A stretch of 64,000 nt of DNA from the NCBI RefSeq assembly GCF_022179805.1, contig NZ_BPUO01000009.1:124001-188000 (forward strand). Reading direction: 5' to 3'. Each line of letters starts with the position of its first letter. Within the stretch, counting starts at the first letter, position 1. Positions 1 through 9,003 of this stretch are shown here, piece after piece. The notes under the pieces are model-generated. The model had not been told where the DNA came from and did no database searches. It saw only the letters and a program-made list of their open reading frames with translations. The translations under genes and the position numbers were made by a program. This DNA comes from Cupriavidus pauculus. GTDB taxonomy: Bacteria; Pseudomonadota; Gammaproteobacteria; Burkholderiales; Burkholderiaceae.

Positions 1-1023
1 GGGATATTCGTCTATGTACTGGCTGCAATCCTGGATCACAAATTGGTGCCACCAGCGCATGCCGCAGATGTTTGGCTCATCCGTCTTACCGCCCTGTGCA
101 TGCCGGTTTTCGTTCTGGCCCTAACCTTTACCCGCCACTTCAAGTCGTTATGCCACCCTCTGCTGGCGGCGGTTGGTCTTGCGGCCGGGATGGGCGTGAT
201 AGGCATCCAATGCCTCTTGCCCATCGAAAATTCTGCCTATTACTACCCCATGATGGTGTTGGCGACTTTCTACACTTACAACTTCGTGGGAACCCGCTTT
301 GTCTACGCTCTCGGCGTCGATTCGGTGATGTTTGTCACGTACAACGCGCTGTTCGGCGTGATGATGGAGTATCCGCCAGACATTCTAATCAGCCACGATT
401 TCTTCATTGTCTCCGCCAATTTGATTGGCGGATCGGCGGGCTACATCTCCGAGCGTCAACGTAGGATGCTTTTCCTGCGTGAGCAAGAGCTCGAAGAGGC
501 CAACGCCATGCTGTGCGACATGAGTGAGCGCGATGCGCTGACAGGCATACCGAATCGACGCAAATTCGACATCGTTTGGTCCGCCAAACTGCAGCGTGCT
601 GCACGGCAGCCTCTTCCTCTGGGAGTCTTGTTGATCGACATCGACCATTTCAAAGGATACAACGACTACTATGGTCATCAATGCGGCGACAACTGCCTCA
701 AACAAGTGGCACAGGCGCTGCAAGCAACGGTTCTACGTACCAACGACCTGGTTGCGCGTATTGGCGGGGAAGAGTTCGTAGCAGTGCTGCCAGGCCTGGA
801 TGGCTCGGATGCAGCACTGCTCGCGGAGAAAATGCGACAGGCCGTCGAGGCTAGGAAAATTCCCCACGCCGAGAACAGCGCGGCGCCGGTTGTGACTATC
901 AGTATTGGCGTGGCCGCCGGCATTCCAGAGAGTCCCGCGCAGTTGAGCGTATTACTGAAGGTCGCTGACGCCATGCTTTATCAGGCAAAGCAATCAGGCC
1001 GCAATCGGGTAATGGTCGCATGA
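1..1023 (+). CDS. Membrane-bound diguanylate cyclase (GGDEF), 5' end outside window
   Basis: The frame is open from base 1, so the true start lies upstream; the first in-window start-like codon (43) sits inside a membrane segment. The N-terminal half holds several hydrophobic helices. It is followed by a short linker rich in E and R and a GGDEF domain beginning near the motif DALTGIPNRR. The active-site motif is GGEEF (763-777), preceded five residues earlier by an RxxD (RTND), the usual allosteric I-site. The family makes cyclic di-GMP from two GTP, and an intact A-site and I-site imply an active, product-inhibited enzyme. No partner gene is visible. Confidence in the domain call is high; the input sensed by the membrane part is unknown. 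Confidence 0.93.
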   Translation, partial: GIFVYVLAAILDHKLVPPAHAADVWLIRLTALCMPVFVLALTFTRHFKSLCHPLLAAVGLAAGMGVIGIQCLLPIENSAYYYPMMVLATFYTYNFVGTRFVYALGVDSVMFVTYNALFGVMMEYPPDILISHDFFIVSANLIGGSAGYISERQRRMLFLREQELEEANAMLCDMSERDALTGIPNRRKFDIVWSAKLQRAARQPLPLGVLLIDIDHFKGYNDYYGHQCGDNCLKQVAQALQATVLRTNDLVARIGGEEFVAVLPGLDGSDAALLAEKMRQAVEARKIPHAENSAAPVVTISIGVAAGIPESPAQLSVLLKVADAMLYQAKQSGRNRVMVA

Positions 1024-1578
1024 GAGTACGCCGCCTGACGGAACCACTGGGCATGTAGTCGCGGTGGACTTCCATTGCCCATCCGGCAGGTTTCAAACTG
1101 AACAAGCCTTTCGAATGCCGACTCTTCTATTCTGGCGACCGACCGATTATGGCCAGCCTCGGCCGGCCGGTTCGCCGTCGTCATGGTCAGCAGTCTCTGA
1201 ACGACCCTTCGGCGACTTGCTATCCAGCCAGTCAGAGTGGCAGTTGATTGATCGGTAGCGGACGATTGATTCTGGATAATTTGTGCAAAAGAAAAAGCCC
1301 TCGCGCCGGGTAGGCGAGGGCTGAAAGTGGTAGCGGGCGAGTTGCACACACACCCGTTCTGGAATGATCGACTTATGGCCTGCGATGGCGCATCATCAAT
1401 TTTGATGATGTTGCGCCCAGTAGACACGCAGCGGCGAAGGAGTTGCGGCAGCCGGTCTCCGGGAACGACAGGCCGCATATCGACCCATCTCGGCCATCCA
1501 TATGTTCCGACGGCAATGGCCGCATCCAGGTCTAAAGCGGGTCATCCGAAGATGCCGTTACGCCAGCGATGACCCGAC
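1024..1578. other. Intergenic, no gene seen
   Basis: No convincing reading frame on either strand. The stretch separates a plus-strand gene from a minus-strand gene and holds a minus-strand terminator at 1296-1322. Confidence 0.6.
1296..1322 (-). terminator. Intrinsic terminator
   Basis: Perfect 9-bp arms (AGCCCTCGC and its complement) around a 9-nt loop. Read on the minus strand the stem is followed by a T-rich tail. It lies about 300 nt past the autotransporter stop codon and could end its transcript; transcripts from the left would meet no T-tract. Confidence 0.7.
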
Positions 1579-1610
1579 TTCCCGCCGCCATCCGAAGATG
1601 GCGGCGGGAA
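1579..1610 (-). terminator. Strong hairpin with cUUCGg loop after the autotransporter gene
   Basis: Fourteen-bp perfect arms enclose a 4-nt loop which on the minus strand reads UUCG closed by a C-G pair, the classic extra-stable tetraloop. It starts 7 nt past the stop codon at 1617. There is no U-tract, so it may protect the mRNA 3' end or cause pausing, with the hairpin at 1296-1322 acting as the real terminator. Confidence 0.65.
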
Positions 1611-1616
1611 CGTGGG

Positions 1617-4600
1617 TCAGAACGGTGCGGTGAACGTCAGCCGCACGCCTTGCTGCAGGCCGGTCATGCCGAACAGCACGTTGTAGTCGAGGCCGAAGGT
1701 CAGGGTTTTCGTGCGCAGCTTCGCACCCAGGCCTACCTGGATGCGATCGCGGCCGAACGGCGTGCCGTACACCGTGTACGCGGGACCGGCGCTCGCCAGG
1801 TCCGCATAGGCGAGATTGGCGGCGCTCTGTCCTTCGAAGTCATGCTGATATTCGACGCGCGCGAACGGCAGGAACATCCCGTAGCGCGTCTCCTTCGCGA
1901 ACTCGGCACGCATCCCGAATGCTCCGGAGACCGTGGTCACCGTCTGGCCGAAGTACGTCAGCGCGCCGAGTCCAGCGCCCGATTCCGAGAACGGATCGAG
2001 CTTGCTCTCCGCGACGAGCATGCGCGCATACGGCGAGAACAGCCACCGGTCGCCGCGATGCTCATAGCCCGCCGACAGCGAGGCGAACAGCTGATGGCCG
2101 TCACGCTGGCCGTTCGCGAAAGCGGCTTCTTCCGTGACCCAGCGGCGCGAGTCGAAGCGCAGCAGGCCCGCGCCGGCCACGCCATCGATGAAGTAGGACG
2201 GCGTGGGACGATAGCTGCCGTACAGCGCGATGCTGTACGCATCGGCACTGCTATGGGTACCCGACGAGCCGATATCGGTGCCATCGCGCCCGTAGCCGAA
2301 GCCCGCGCCGACCGTCACCTGGTCAGACACGCGGTAGTCGGCGCCTACCGTTACACCGCCCGTGGTGAAGCGAAAGCCCGAGCGTTGCGTGCCCACATTG
2401 GCAAAGCCGAAGTCCACGCTGCCCGCGGTCCAGAACGCCAGGCGGGCATCGCTGCTATCGTTCCCACCGGCGCCCGCTGCGTCCGCGCCGGGCAGGTCCG
2501 GCGCGCCGGCCATGGCGGTACCGAAGCCATCGGGAGAACCGGGCAGGGCGGCCAGTAGCGTGCCGGCGGCAAGCTTGCCGAGCACGCCTTCCGGCGCGCT
2601 ATTGCGGCCGGATGCATTGGCGGTCTCAGTGCTGCCAGCGCCGATCACCGCCGCATCGCCTGTACCCGTGACGGCCTTGTTGGCGGCGAGCCCGTTCGTG
2701 CCGAATCCACTGCCGCTGCGCTGGTTGTTCCGGGTGGACTGTGTGACCACGCCACGCTGGCACATGTCGCGCGCGGACAGGCTCTGGATGTCCTGGCACT
2801 GCTGCGGACTACCCGCGGCCGCAGGCATCACGACCGTCAGGTTGTTCGTGAACGCGGCGCGGCCGTTCGCGTGCAGGCGCTCCAGACGTTGGTTGTAGTT
2901 CGAGATCTGCGCCGTGGCGAACCGCCGTGCTGCCTGGATCTGCGCGTTGATCAGGCCCGAGACGTCCGGGTCCGTCGAGGGATCGCGACGCGGGGCCACC
3001 GAGATCTGCAGCGCGGCCGGCGCTGACGTCGCCGAGGCATTGCTGATCGTATAGGTTATGACCGCCGTGCCCGCGAACGCCGCTGCAGGAGCAAAAGTCA
3101 CGGTGTAGGTCTGGCCCGCCAGCAGTTGATTGGCCGAACCCTGCGCGGACGCCGACGCAGTCTGCTTCGGTGCCGCGGCCGCGAGCACCGCCGAACCCGC
3201 GTTGGACGGCGAGACCGAGAGAATCGCCGCACCCGTGAACGGGCCGCCGGTAGCCCCTTCGGTAATGTCGACGACCACCTCCTTGCCCGCCGCCGTGACG
3301 GCCTGCTTCTGCGCGATCGGAATCGGGACCGACGTCACCGTGATGCTCACCTGCACCGGTGCCGAGGCGCCCGCCGCATTCTGCAGTGCGTACGCGAACG
3401 TCACCACGCCCGCGCTCGTCGCGGCCGGCGTGAAAATGATGTTGAGCCCCTCGACGCGCGCTGTGCCCGTTGCGGGGGGCGATACGATCGATACACCCGT
3501 GAATGGACCATTGGTCGCATTGGCGGTGGCATTGATCGTGATCGGCGCGTTCGAGCCGGTCGTCGCCGCCACCGGCGGCGCGGTGGGCACGGTCTGCGTC
3601 GTATTCAAGCTGAACGCGCGCGTGGCCTGGAACGGCGCGCCCGTTCCGGTGCTGCTGTCCATCACGGCAATCGTGAACGCGCTGGCCCCGATCGCCGTCG
3701 GGGTGCCGCTGAGCACGCCGGTACTTGGATTGAGCGTCAGACCGGCGGGCAGCGTACCCGCCGAGACCGAGTACGTGTACGGCGCAAGGCCGCCATTTGC
3801 GGTCATCGTCTGGTTATAGGCGATACCCACCGCCGGATCGGGCAGGGTGGCTGGATGCAGCGTGATGGTCGGCGCACCGATTGTGAGCGTATAGCCCTGG
3901 GTGCCGTTGTACGGCCCCGCGCTGCTGTCGGTCGCGCGAATCGTGAAGTTGAACGTCCCGGCCGCCGTGGTGCTTCCGGACAACACACCTGCCGGGCTCA
4001 GCACCAGGCCGGTGGGCAGGCTTCCCGCACTGACCGAGAACGTGTATGGCCCGATGCCGCCGCTGGCCGTGACGGCTTGCGTGTACGGCGCGCCAATCGT
4101 CGGGGCGGGCAACGTGGGCGGCGTCAGCGTAATGGCCGGTGCCGCGACGGTGAACGTATAGGCTTGTGTGCCGACGGCCGGACCGCTGCCCGTCGTGCTG
4201 TCAGCCGCCCGAACGGTGAAATTGAAAGTGCCTGCCACCGTCGGCGTACCGGAGATCACGCCCAACGGGCTCAGCACGATTCCGGTCGGCAGCGCGCCGA
4301 TCGAGATGAAGTACGTGTACGGGCCGACGCCGCCGGACGCCGTGACGGTCTGGTTGTAGGCGATGCCCAGGACCGGCGCCGTCAGCGAGCCTGGCGCGAC
4401 GACCACGCCGCCGGCCACAACGGTCAGCGTGTAGTTACGCGTGACCGGGAACGGACCGGCACCTGTGGTGGAATCGGTCGCGGTGATCGAGATCGGGAAC
4501 GAACCGGTCGCGGTCGGCGTGCCAGACAGCACGCCGGTAGTGGTCCACGTCATACCTGCCGGGAGTGCACCGGTCATCGAATACGTGTAAGGCGCGGTGC

Positions 4601-6530
4601 CGCCGGACGTCGTGAAGGTCTGGTTGAAGGCCGTGCCTGCCACCGCGCTGCCAATCGTCGCTGGCAGCAGCGTCAAGGCCGGCGGGATCACTGTCAGTAC
4701 ATATCCCTGCGAGCCCGAGAATCCATGACTGTCGGTGGCCTGGATCGTCGAGTTGAAGGTGCCCGCCGCCGTCGGCGTACCGGAAACGACGCCGCTCGTG
4801 GGGTTGAGCGTCATGCCCGGCGGCAGGGAGCCCGCCGTTACCGCAAATGTGTAAGGCGCTGTGCCGCCGCTCGCGCTGATGGTCTGGGTGTAGCCTACGC
4901 CAACCTGCGGATTCGTCAGCGACGCGGGAGCGACGGTCACCGTGGGTGCGGCCACCGTCAGCGTATAAGTGCTGATCACCGAGAACGTGCCACCGCTGGT
5001 GCTGTCGGTCGCCCTTACGTTGAACGACACCGCGCCCGCCGAAGTCGGTGTACCGGATAACGCGCCGGTCGCAGTATTGAAGCTGAGGCCGGCCGGCATG
5101 GTGCCGCCAGTGACGGTCAGCGCGTAGGTGTACGGCGAAGTACCTCCCGCGGCCGTGAAAGCCTGGGTGTAAGCGACACCGACGGAGCCTGTCAGCGCGC
5201 CCGGAGCCGGCGACATCGACAACGTTGGCGTAGCGACATTGAGCGTCAACATGCCGCTCGTCGCCCAGAACGGGCCGGTGCCGGTGCTGGCGTCGGTTGC
5301 GCGCACTTGGAACGGGAAGTTGCCAACTCCGCTCGGTGTGCCTGTGATCGACCCATTGGTATTCAACGTCAGCCCCGGCGGCAGCGCGCCGAAGGACACC
5401 GTATAGGTATAGGGGCTAGCTCCGCCGCTCGCGCCTGCAACGCTGGCGCTGTACGCACCGCCAGCCGTGGCCAGCGCCGGACTGGCGGGCGCATAGGTGA
5501 CCGTCGCCGAGCCTACGGTGATTGACACCGTTGCCGGACTGGACACACCGGCGCTGTTCTGTGCGTTGTAGAGAAAGCTGTCCGGGCCGGCGTAGCCGAT
5601 ATTCGGCGTGTAGGTGACGTTCGTGCCCGTGATGAACACCGTGCCGTGACTCGCCGCGCCGATGAGATTGATCTGCGTAGGTGCACCGCCCGACAAGGCG
5701 AGCGTGATGGCATTCCCACTGCTGCCATAGGCGACGTTGGCGGACGACGGTGCCGCGATCGGCGGATTGGGCGCTACGTACGTGAACTTGGCACTCGCGC
5801 TGATGGGGCTCGTGCCGTTCGACGTGGTGACCCGCACGTCGGCGGTGCCGGGTGTGCCGGATGGGGTGACTGCCGTGATGGTGGTTGCGCTGACGACCGT
5901 GATGGCGGTTGCGCTGATGCCGCCGACGGTCACAGCATTGGCACCGGTGAAGTTGGTACCGGTAATCGTGATCGACGTGCCGCCTGCGGTAGTCCCGCTG
6001 TTGGGCGAGACAGCTGTCACCGTGGGCTGGCTCGCGCCAGCGGGCACGATGAAGTTCACGATACCGTTGGCGACCCAGGGGCCGCCGGCTGTGTTCTGTG
6101 TGTAAAACGTGCCGGTGTCGGTACCGGTGAAGCCGAGGGGCGGATAGTAAATAAAACCCGACTGCTGGATGCCCGGGTTCGAACTGCCCGGAATCGCGCC
6201 GCTAAAGACGTACAAACGGCCGCCCTGACTGGTTGGCAAGTACGTGTCCTCGCTGCCGGAGTTGGCAAAGCCGCCGACACCGTCCGCAATGCCCCAGTAG
6301 CTGCCGTAGCCGAGCCCATTGTCACAGGTGGCGTTATCGGTCGCGTTGAACTCGTAGATTGTCTTGGTGGGGGACGCCTGCGCGCTGACATTGATCGTGC
6401 AGGGCTTGGCAAAGGCCTGCGGTGCGACGAGCGCCAGCAGGAAGGCAAGAAGGGCACGCATCAGCAGCGTGCCGATCATGAAACGCCGGACGGCAAACGT
6501 CCGGTCCGCTAGTGTGACTGGCGTAATCAA
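1617..6530 (-). CDS. Giant autotransporter with tandem Ig-like (He_PIG) repeats
   Basis: A 1637-residue surface protein. The proposed TTG start (6530) has GGGAGA six bases upstream; an ATG 17 codons in (6479) is the alternative. A signal peptide ending near AFA is followed by a unique region and an IPT/TIG-like domain with TAVSPNSGTTAGG. A cadherin-like unit with GPDSFLYNAQN comes next, then seven He_PIG repeats of about 90 residues carrying GxxPYTY and PxGLxLxxxxGxxSGTP. Two more Ig-like units and a linker with a Cys pair precede a C-terminal beta-barrel of about 280 residues ending in Phe, as outer-membrane proteins do. This is a type V secretion layout in which the barrel inserts and the repeat stalk is displayed. 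Adhesion is likely from family knowledge; the ligand is unknown. Confidence 0.9.
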   Translation of the reverse strand: MITPVTLADRTFAVRRFMIGTLLMRALLAFLLALVAPQAFAKPCTINVSAQASPTKTIYEFNATDNATCDNGLGYGSYWGIADGVGGFANSGSEDTYLPTSQGGRLYVFSGAIPGSSNPGIQQSGFIYYPPLGFTGTDTGTFYTQNTAGGPWVANGIVNFIVPAGASQPTVTAVSPNSGTTAGGTSITITGTNFTGANAVTVGGISATAITVVSATTITAVTPSGTPGTADVRVTTSNGTSPISASAKFTYVAPNPPIAAPSSANVAYGSSGNAITLALSGGAPTQINLIGAASHGTVFITGTNVTYTPNIGYAGPDSFLYNAQNSAGVSSPATVSITVGSATVTYAPASPALATAGGAYSASVAGASGGASPYTYTVSFGALPPGLTLNTNGSITGTPSGVGNFPFQVRATDASTGTGPFWATSGMLTLNVATPTLSMSPAPGALTGSVGVAYTQAFTAAGGTSPYTYALTVTGGTMPAGLSFNTATGALSGTPTSAGAVSFNVRATDSTSGGTFSVISTYTLTVAAPTVTVAPASLTNPQVGVGYTQTISASGGTAPYTFAVTAGSLPPGMTLNPTSGVVSGTPTAAGTFNSTIQATDSHGFSGSQGYVLTVIPPALTLLPATIGSAVAGTAFNQTFTTSGGTAPYTYSMTGALPAGMTWTTTGVLSGTPTATGSFPISITATDSTTGAGPFPVTRNYTLTVVAGGVVVAPGSLTAPVLGIAYNQTVTASGGVGPYTYFISIGALPTGIVLSPLGVISGTPTVAGTFNFTVRAADSTTGSGPAVGTQAYTFTVAAPAITLTPPTLPAPTIGAPYTQAVTASGGIGPYTFSVSAGSLPTGLVLSPAGVLSGSTTAAGTFNFTIRATDSSAGPYNGTQGYTLTIGAPTITLHPATLPDPAVGIAYNQTMTANGGLAPYTYSVSAGTLPAGLTLNPSTGVLSGTPTAIGASAFTIAVMDSSTGTGAPFQATRAFSLNTTQTVPTAPPVAATTGSNAPITINATANATNGPFTGVSIVSPPATGTARVEGLNIIFTPAATSAGVVTFAYALQNAAGASAPVQVSITVTSVPIPIAQKQAVTAAGKEVVVDITEGATGGPFTGAAILSVSPSNAGSAVLAAAAPKQTASASAQGSANQLLAGQTYTVTFAPAAAFAGTAVITYTISNASATSAPAALQISVAPRRDPSTDPDVSGLINAQIQAARRFATAQISNYNQRLERLHANGRAAFTNNLTVVMPAAAGSPQQCQDIQSLSARDMCQRGVVTQSTRNNQRSGSGFGTNGLAANKAVTGTGDAAVIGAGSTETANASGRNSAPEGVLGKLAAGTLLAALPGSPDGFGTAMAGAPDLPGADAAGAGGNDSSDARLAFWTAGSVDFGFANVGTQRSGFRFTTGGVTVGADYRVSDQVTVGAGFGYGRDGTDIGSSGTHSSADAYSIALYGSYRPTPSYFIDGVAGAGLLRFDSRRWVTEEAAFANGQRDGHQLFASLSAGYEHRGDRWLFSPYARMLVAESKLDPFSESGAGLGALTYFGQTVTTVSGAFGMRAEFAKETRYGMFLPFARVEYQHDFEGQSAANLAYADLASAGPAYTVYGTPFGRDRIQVGLGAKLRTKTLTFGLDYNVLFGMTGLQQGVRLTFTAPF
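3600..5505 (-). repeat. Seven tandem He_PIG-encoding repeats
   Basis: Diverged direct repeats of roughly 260-285 bp within the autotransporter gene, each encoding one Ig-like unit. They differ mainly at third positions and in strand-connecting loops, so they look old rather than recently expanded. Copy number could vary between strains by recombination. Confidence 0.8.
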
Positions 6531-6866
6531 CCCAATTCTCCCGTCAACCCGCTCGCAGGCAGGTTTGAAGAAATTACTTCTTTGATATTTTTGAAATGTC
6601 TGCGCGATGGCAGCGGCGGAATTGTTTCTGTCCGCTTACAAGTCGGAAACATAAACGAAAACTTCAGGCGCGGCACGCAGAACGGCCGCATTACCTACCA
6701 AAGCATGGGAAGGAAAAGAGAAACGTAGGATTTGCCCCACAAAAATTTGTCGAAAAGGGCAAAAACAACACGCGGACTGGCGCGCTGTGGAAAAACACCT
6801 GTATGTGCGCGCAAGATCGGGGCGCCCGTCCTTTTTTGTCGGAAGCAACCACCAAGGAGGTCGACT
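6531..6866. other. Intergenic between divergent units
   Basis: Moderately AT-rich stretch upstream of both the autotransporter (minus) and the collar remnant (plus). It should hold the autotransporter promoter, but no clear -35/-10 pair was assigned. Confidence 0.4.
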
Positions 6867-6986
6867 GTGGATCCGTATCTCGGAGAAATCAGGCTCTGCT
6901 CTTTTGCGTTTGCACCACGAGGCTGGGCGCTATGCAATGGGGCGCCTCTGTCCATCAGCCAGAATCAGACACTGTTCAGAGTAGTG
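6867..6986 (+). pseudogene. 5' remnant of a phage tail-collar (microcystin-dependent protein) gene
   Basis: A GTG codon six bases after a perfect AAGGAGG ribosome site opens a frame with about 40 residues typical of the tail-collar domain N-terminus: DPYLGEIRL, PRGWALCNG, and SQNQTLF. After that point the similarity stops abruptly and the frame runs on without recognisable sequence to 7163. Intact members are about 170-200 residues. This looks like a gene cut by a deletion that joined it to the nhaA scrap just downstream. Confidence 0.7.
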
Positions 6987-6987
6987 G

Positions 6988-7239
6988 TTGATTGGCTTCG
7001 CCAAAACCAGGCGACCCGTCACGATGTCGACCTTTATCGCCATGCGGGCGTTCAGCGACGAGAGTTACGTCGGCGCTGCCAAGATTGGCATGCTGATCGG
7101 CTCATTTGCTGCCGGGGTGCTTGGATTGGCGTGGGGCTTCATCCTTGCGCGGTCAAAAGTTAGGGGCTTACTCGTGGGTCGCTCCGGCGGACTCATCCCC
7201 GACATCTTCCATGTGTATTACAAACTTTGCCTTCAATAA
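6988..7239 (+). pseudogene. nhaA: C-terminal remnant of Na+/H+ antiporter NhaA
   Basis: Residues encoded from 7024 to about 7158 (MSTFIAMRAF, then AAKIGMLIGSFAAGVLG) match the last two transmembrane helices of NhaA, where the family has the sequence GIGFTMSxFI followed by AAKxGxLxGS. The remaining 300 or so N-terminal residues of an NhaA are absent, so it cannot transport. The ATG at 6988 is only an open-frame start. It directly abuts the collar remnant. Confidence 0.65.
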
Positions 7240-7553
7240 TTTCAAGCTTGATGGCCGGACTCCGTCCGTGGGTTGCAGGGTGGGAGACAAACTGCCGACC
7301 CATTTCCGTCAGTCAGCTACATGGATGCCAGTGGCCGAAAGCTGATCTGGCGCCTTTGTTCGAAGACCGTTGAGCTGCAGGTTACGTTGGGGCCGATACC
7401 GTGCACCAAAGGCTGCATCGTCTGGCAAGCTATAAATGGACTTTCGCCCAATGGACATGGCGTCTTTAGGTGCGCTGAAATTGGGGGTAGCTTCCATCTC
7501 GGAGAAGCCTGCATATACACTGAGAAGCCGTGTTCACTACTGGGAAGGCAGAT
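7240..7553. other. No gene seen
   Basis: Reading frames here have no recognisable product. The last bases hold the ribosome site GGAAGG of the next gene. Confidence 0.4.
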
Positions 7554-8348
7554 ATGGGATCGCTTCTATATGGTTCCGGGATATTCGGCGCCATTGCCTT
7601 GGCCGTCGGACTGTTCTTCAGCATCTTGGTTGCCATGGAGGTGGGCCGTTTGGTGTGGCAATGGCAAGTCAATGCTGGCCGGGAACCGGAGAGTAATGGG
7701 GTGGGTGCGGTCACAAGCGCCATTTATGCGCTGCTCGGTCTGCTTATCGCCTTCACGTTTTCGGGAGCGGCGAGCCGATTCGAGGGGAGGCGGACTCTGA
7801 TCGTCCAGGAAGCTAACGACATTGGGACCGCGTACTTGCGCCTCGATCTGCTGCCCACACACGCTCGTGAAGAGCTTCGAGATACGTTTCGGCGATATTT
7901 GGATGCTCGACTCCAGGCGTATCGGGCCGTTCCCGATCGCGAGCGGGTTGCGCAAGCTCTCGCGGGCGCTAGTGAGCAGCGTGATCGCCTGTGGGAACGA
8001 TCAGTCGAAGAGTCCGCCCGTGCCTCGACCACGGCGCCAACTATGCTGCTGCTGCCGGCACTCAATGCTGCATTCGATACGGCATCGACCCGGCTCGCGT
8101 CTACGATGGAACATCCACCTGGCGTGATCTACGCACTACTGCTCGCGCTGAGTTGGGTTGGGGCGCTCGTTGCCGGGTACGGAATGGCGAGACGGGGGCC
8201 ACGCAACTGGCTCCATGCGTTGCTATTCGCGGTCACGCTGGCTGCGGCCCTCTATGTCATCGTCGATCTCGACTTTCCACGTCTAGGCCTGATCCGAGTC
8301 GACGAATTCGACCAGGTACTGCAAGAAGTTCGCGACAGCATGAAATGA
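7554..8348 (+). CDS. Bestrophin-like (DUF4239) membrane protein
   Basis: The start at ATG 7554 is preferred over the upstream GTG 7530 because GGAAGG lies about six bases before it. The 264-residue product has two N-terminal hydrophobic segments (residues about 5-27 and 48-67). A soluble, Arg/Glu-rich helical section of about 110 residues follows, then two C-terminal helices. This pattern fits the DUF4239 group, which is distantly related to bestrophin channels. Function in bacteria is unproven; channel or membrane-stress roles are inference. It stands alone between remnants and intergenic DNA. Confidence 0.75.
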   Translation: MGSLLYGSGIFGAIALAVGLFFSILVAMEVGRLVWQWQVNAGREPESNGVGAVTSAIYALLGLLIAFTFSGAASRFEGRRTLIVQEANDIGTAYLRLDLLPTHAREELRDTFRRYLDARLQAYRAVPDRERVAQALAGASEQRDRLWERSVEESARASTTAPTMLLLPALNAAFDTASTRLASTMEHPPGVIYALLLALSWVGALVAGYGMARRGPRNWLHALLFAVTLAAALYVIVDLDFPRLGLIRVDEFDQVLQEVRDSMK

Positions 8349-8709
8349 TGGACATTGCCGGGCACGTGCGGGCAGCTCCTAAACCTATTACTTCTCGAAC
8401 TATTGGATGGCGTTGGCTCTTCAACGGCGTTGTAGGCGTGTCATCACGGCCTAGTCGCCTCTACGATCAGTAGTTCTGGTAGGCAGATTGGTCTCGGCCA
8501 TTCAGTGTGCAAGCCGAATCGTCCTTTCTTGCCGGGCCTTGGAAGACCGGCTGGCCGCCGATATGCTCGGCAGTCTCACGACGACCCATCGCGAACGCGT
8601 ACCCTTCACTGATCCGACTACCGGTACCTGACAAAAGGCGGTCGTCCGCAAGCTTCTCGTGCCGCTTCGCCTTCGAACAGAATGGATTTACCCCGCGCTT
8701 CCTCTATAA
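8349..8709. other. Intergenic, nothing recognised
   Basis: No frame with protein-like composition and no strong hairpin noticed between the convergent flanking genes. Confidence 0.4.
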
Positions 8710-8940
8710 CTAGTCCTCGGAGACGTGAAACCATACTCGGGCCGGCTTCAAGGGTCTTCCGTCGACCGAATTTCTCGGCTGGCTGACTGGCTTACCGGGA
8801 TAAGTTGCCGCTGTATATGCAAGCGCCGCCGTCGCGTCCTCGAACGGGCAAGGCTCCCCGCTAGAACCATCGCTGTTGATCGGGGTCACAAACCACCGCC
8901 CGTTCAATCTCGTGATGACCAAGCGCGTAACCAGTGTCAT
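8710..8940 (-). CDS. Small hypothetical protein
   Basis: A 76-residue frame with ordinary protein composition (VITRLNGRWFVTPI, then AALAYTAATYPGKP). It lies 63 bases downstream of the DUF2252 gene on the same strand and could be cotranscribed with it. No strong ribosome site precedes the ATG. No family was recognised; it is called because the frame is coherent and codon use matches its neighbours. Confidence 0.45.
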   Translation of the reverse strand: MTLVTRLVITRLNGRWFVTPINSDGSSGEPCPFEDATAALAYTAATYPGKPVSQPRNSVDGRPLKPARVWFHVSED

Positions 8941-9003
8941 AAGTGGAGGCCGCCGGCTACTTCGTCAGAACGCCCAAAGCGCCGCTCTTGCGCCAGGTCG
9001 GAT

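Noticed and set aside
1296..1322. Hairpin as terminator of the diguanylate cyclase gene
   Set aside because: The T-rich side lies on the minus strand, so it suits the autotransporter transcript instead.
3126..5060. 644-residue plus-strand open frame rich in Arg
   Set aside because: It is antisense to the Ig-repeat region of the autotransporter and is an artefact of high GC and repeats; no motif or plausible composition.
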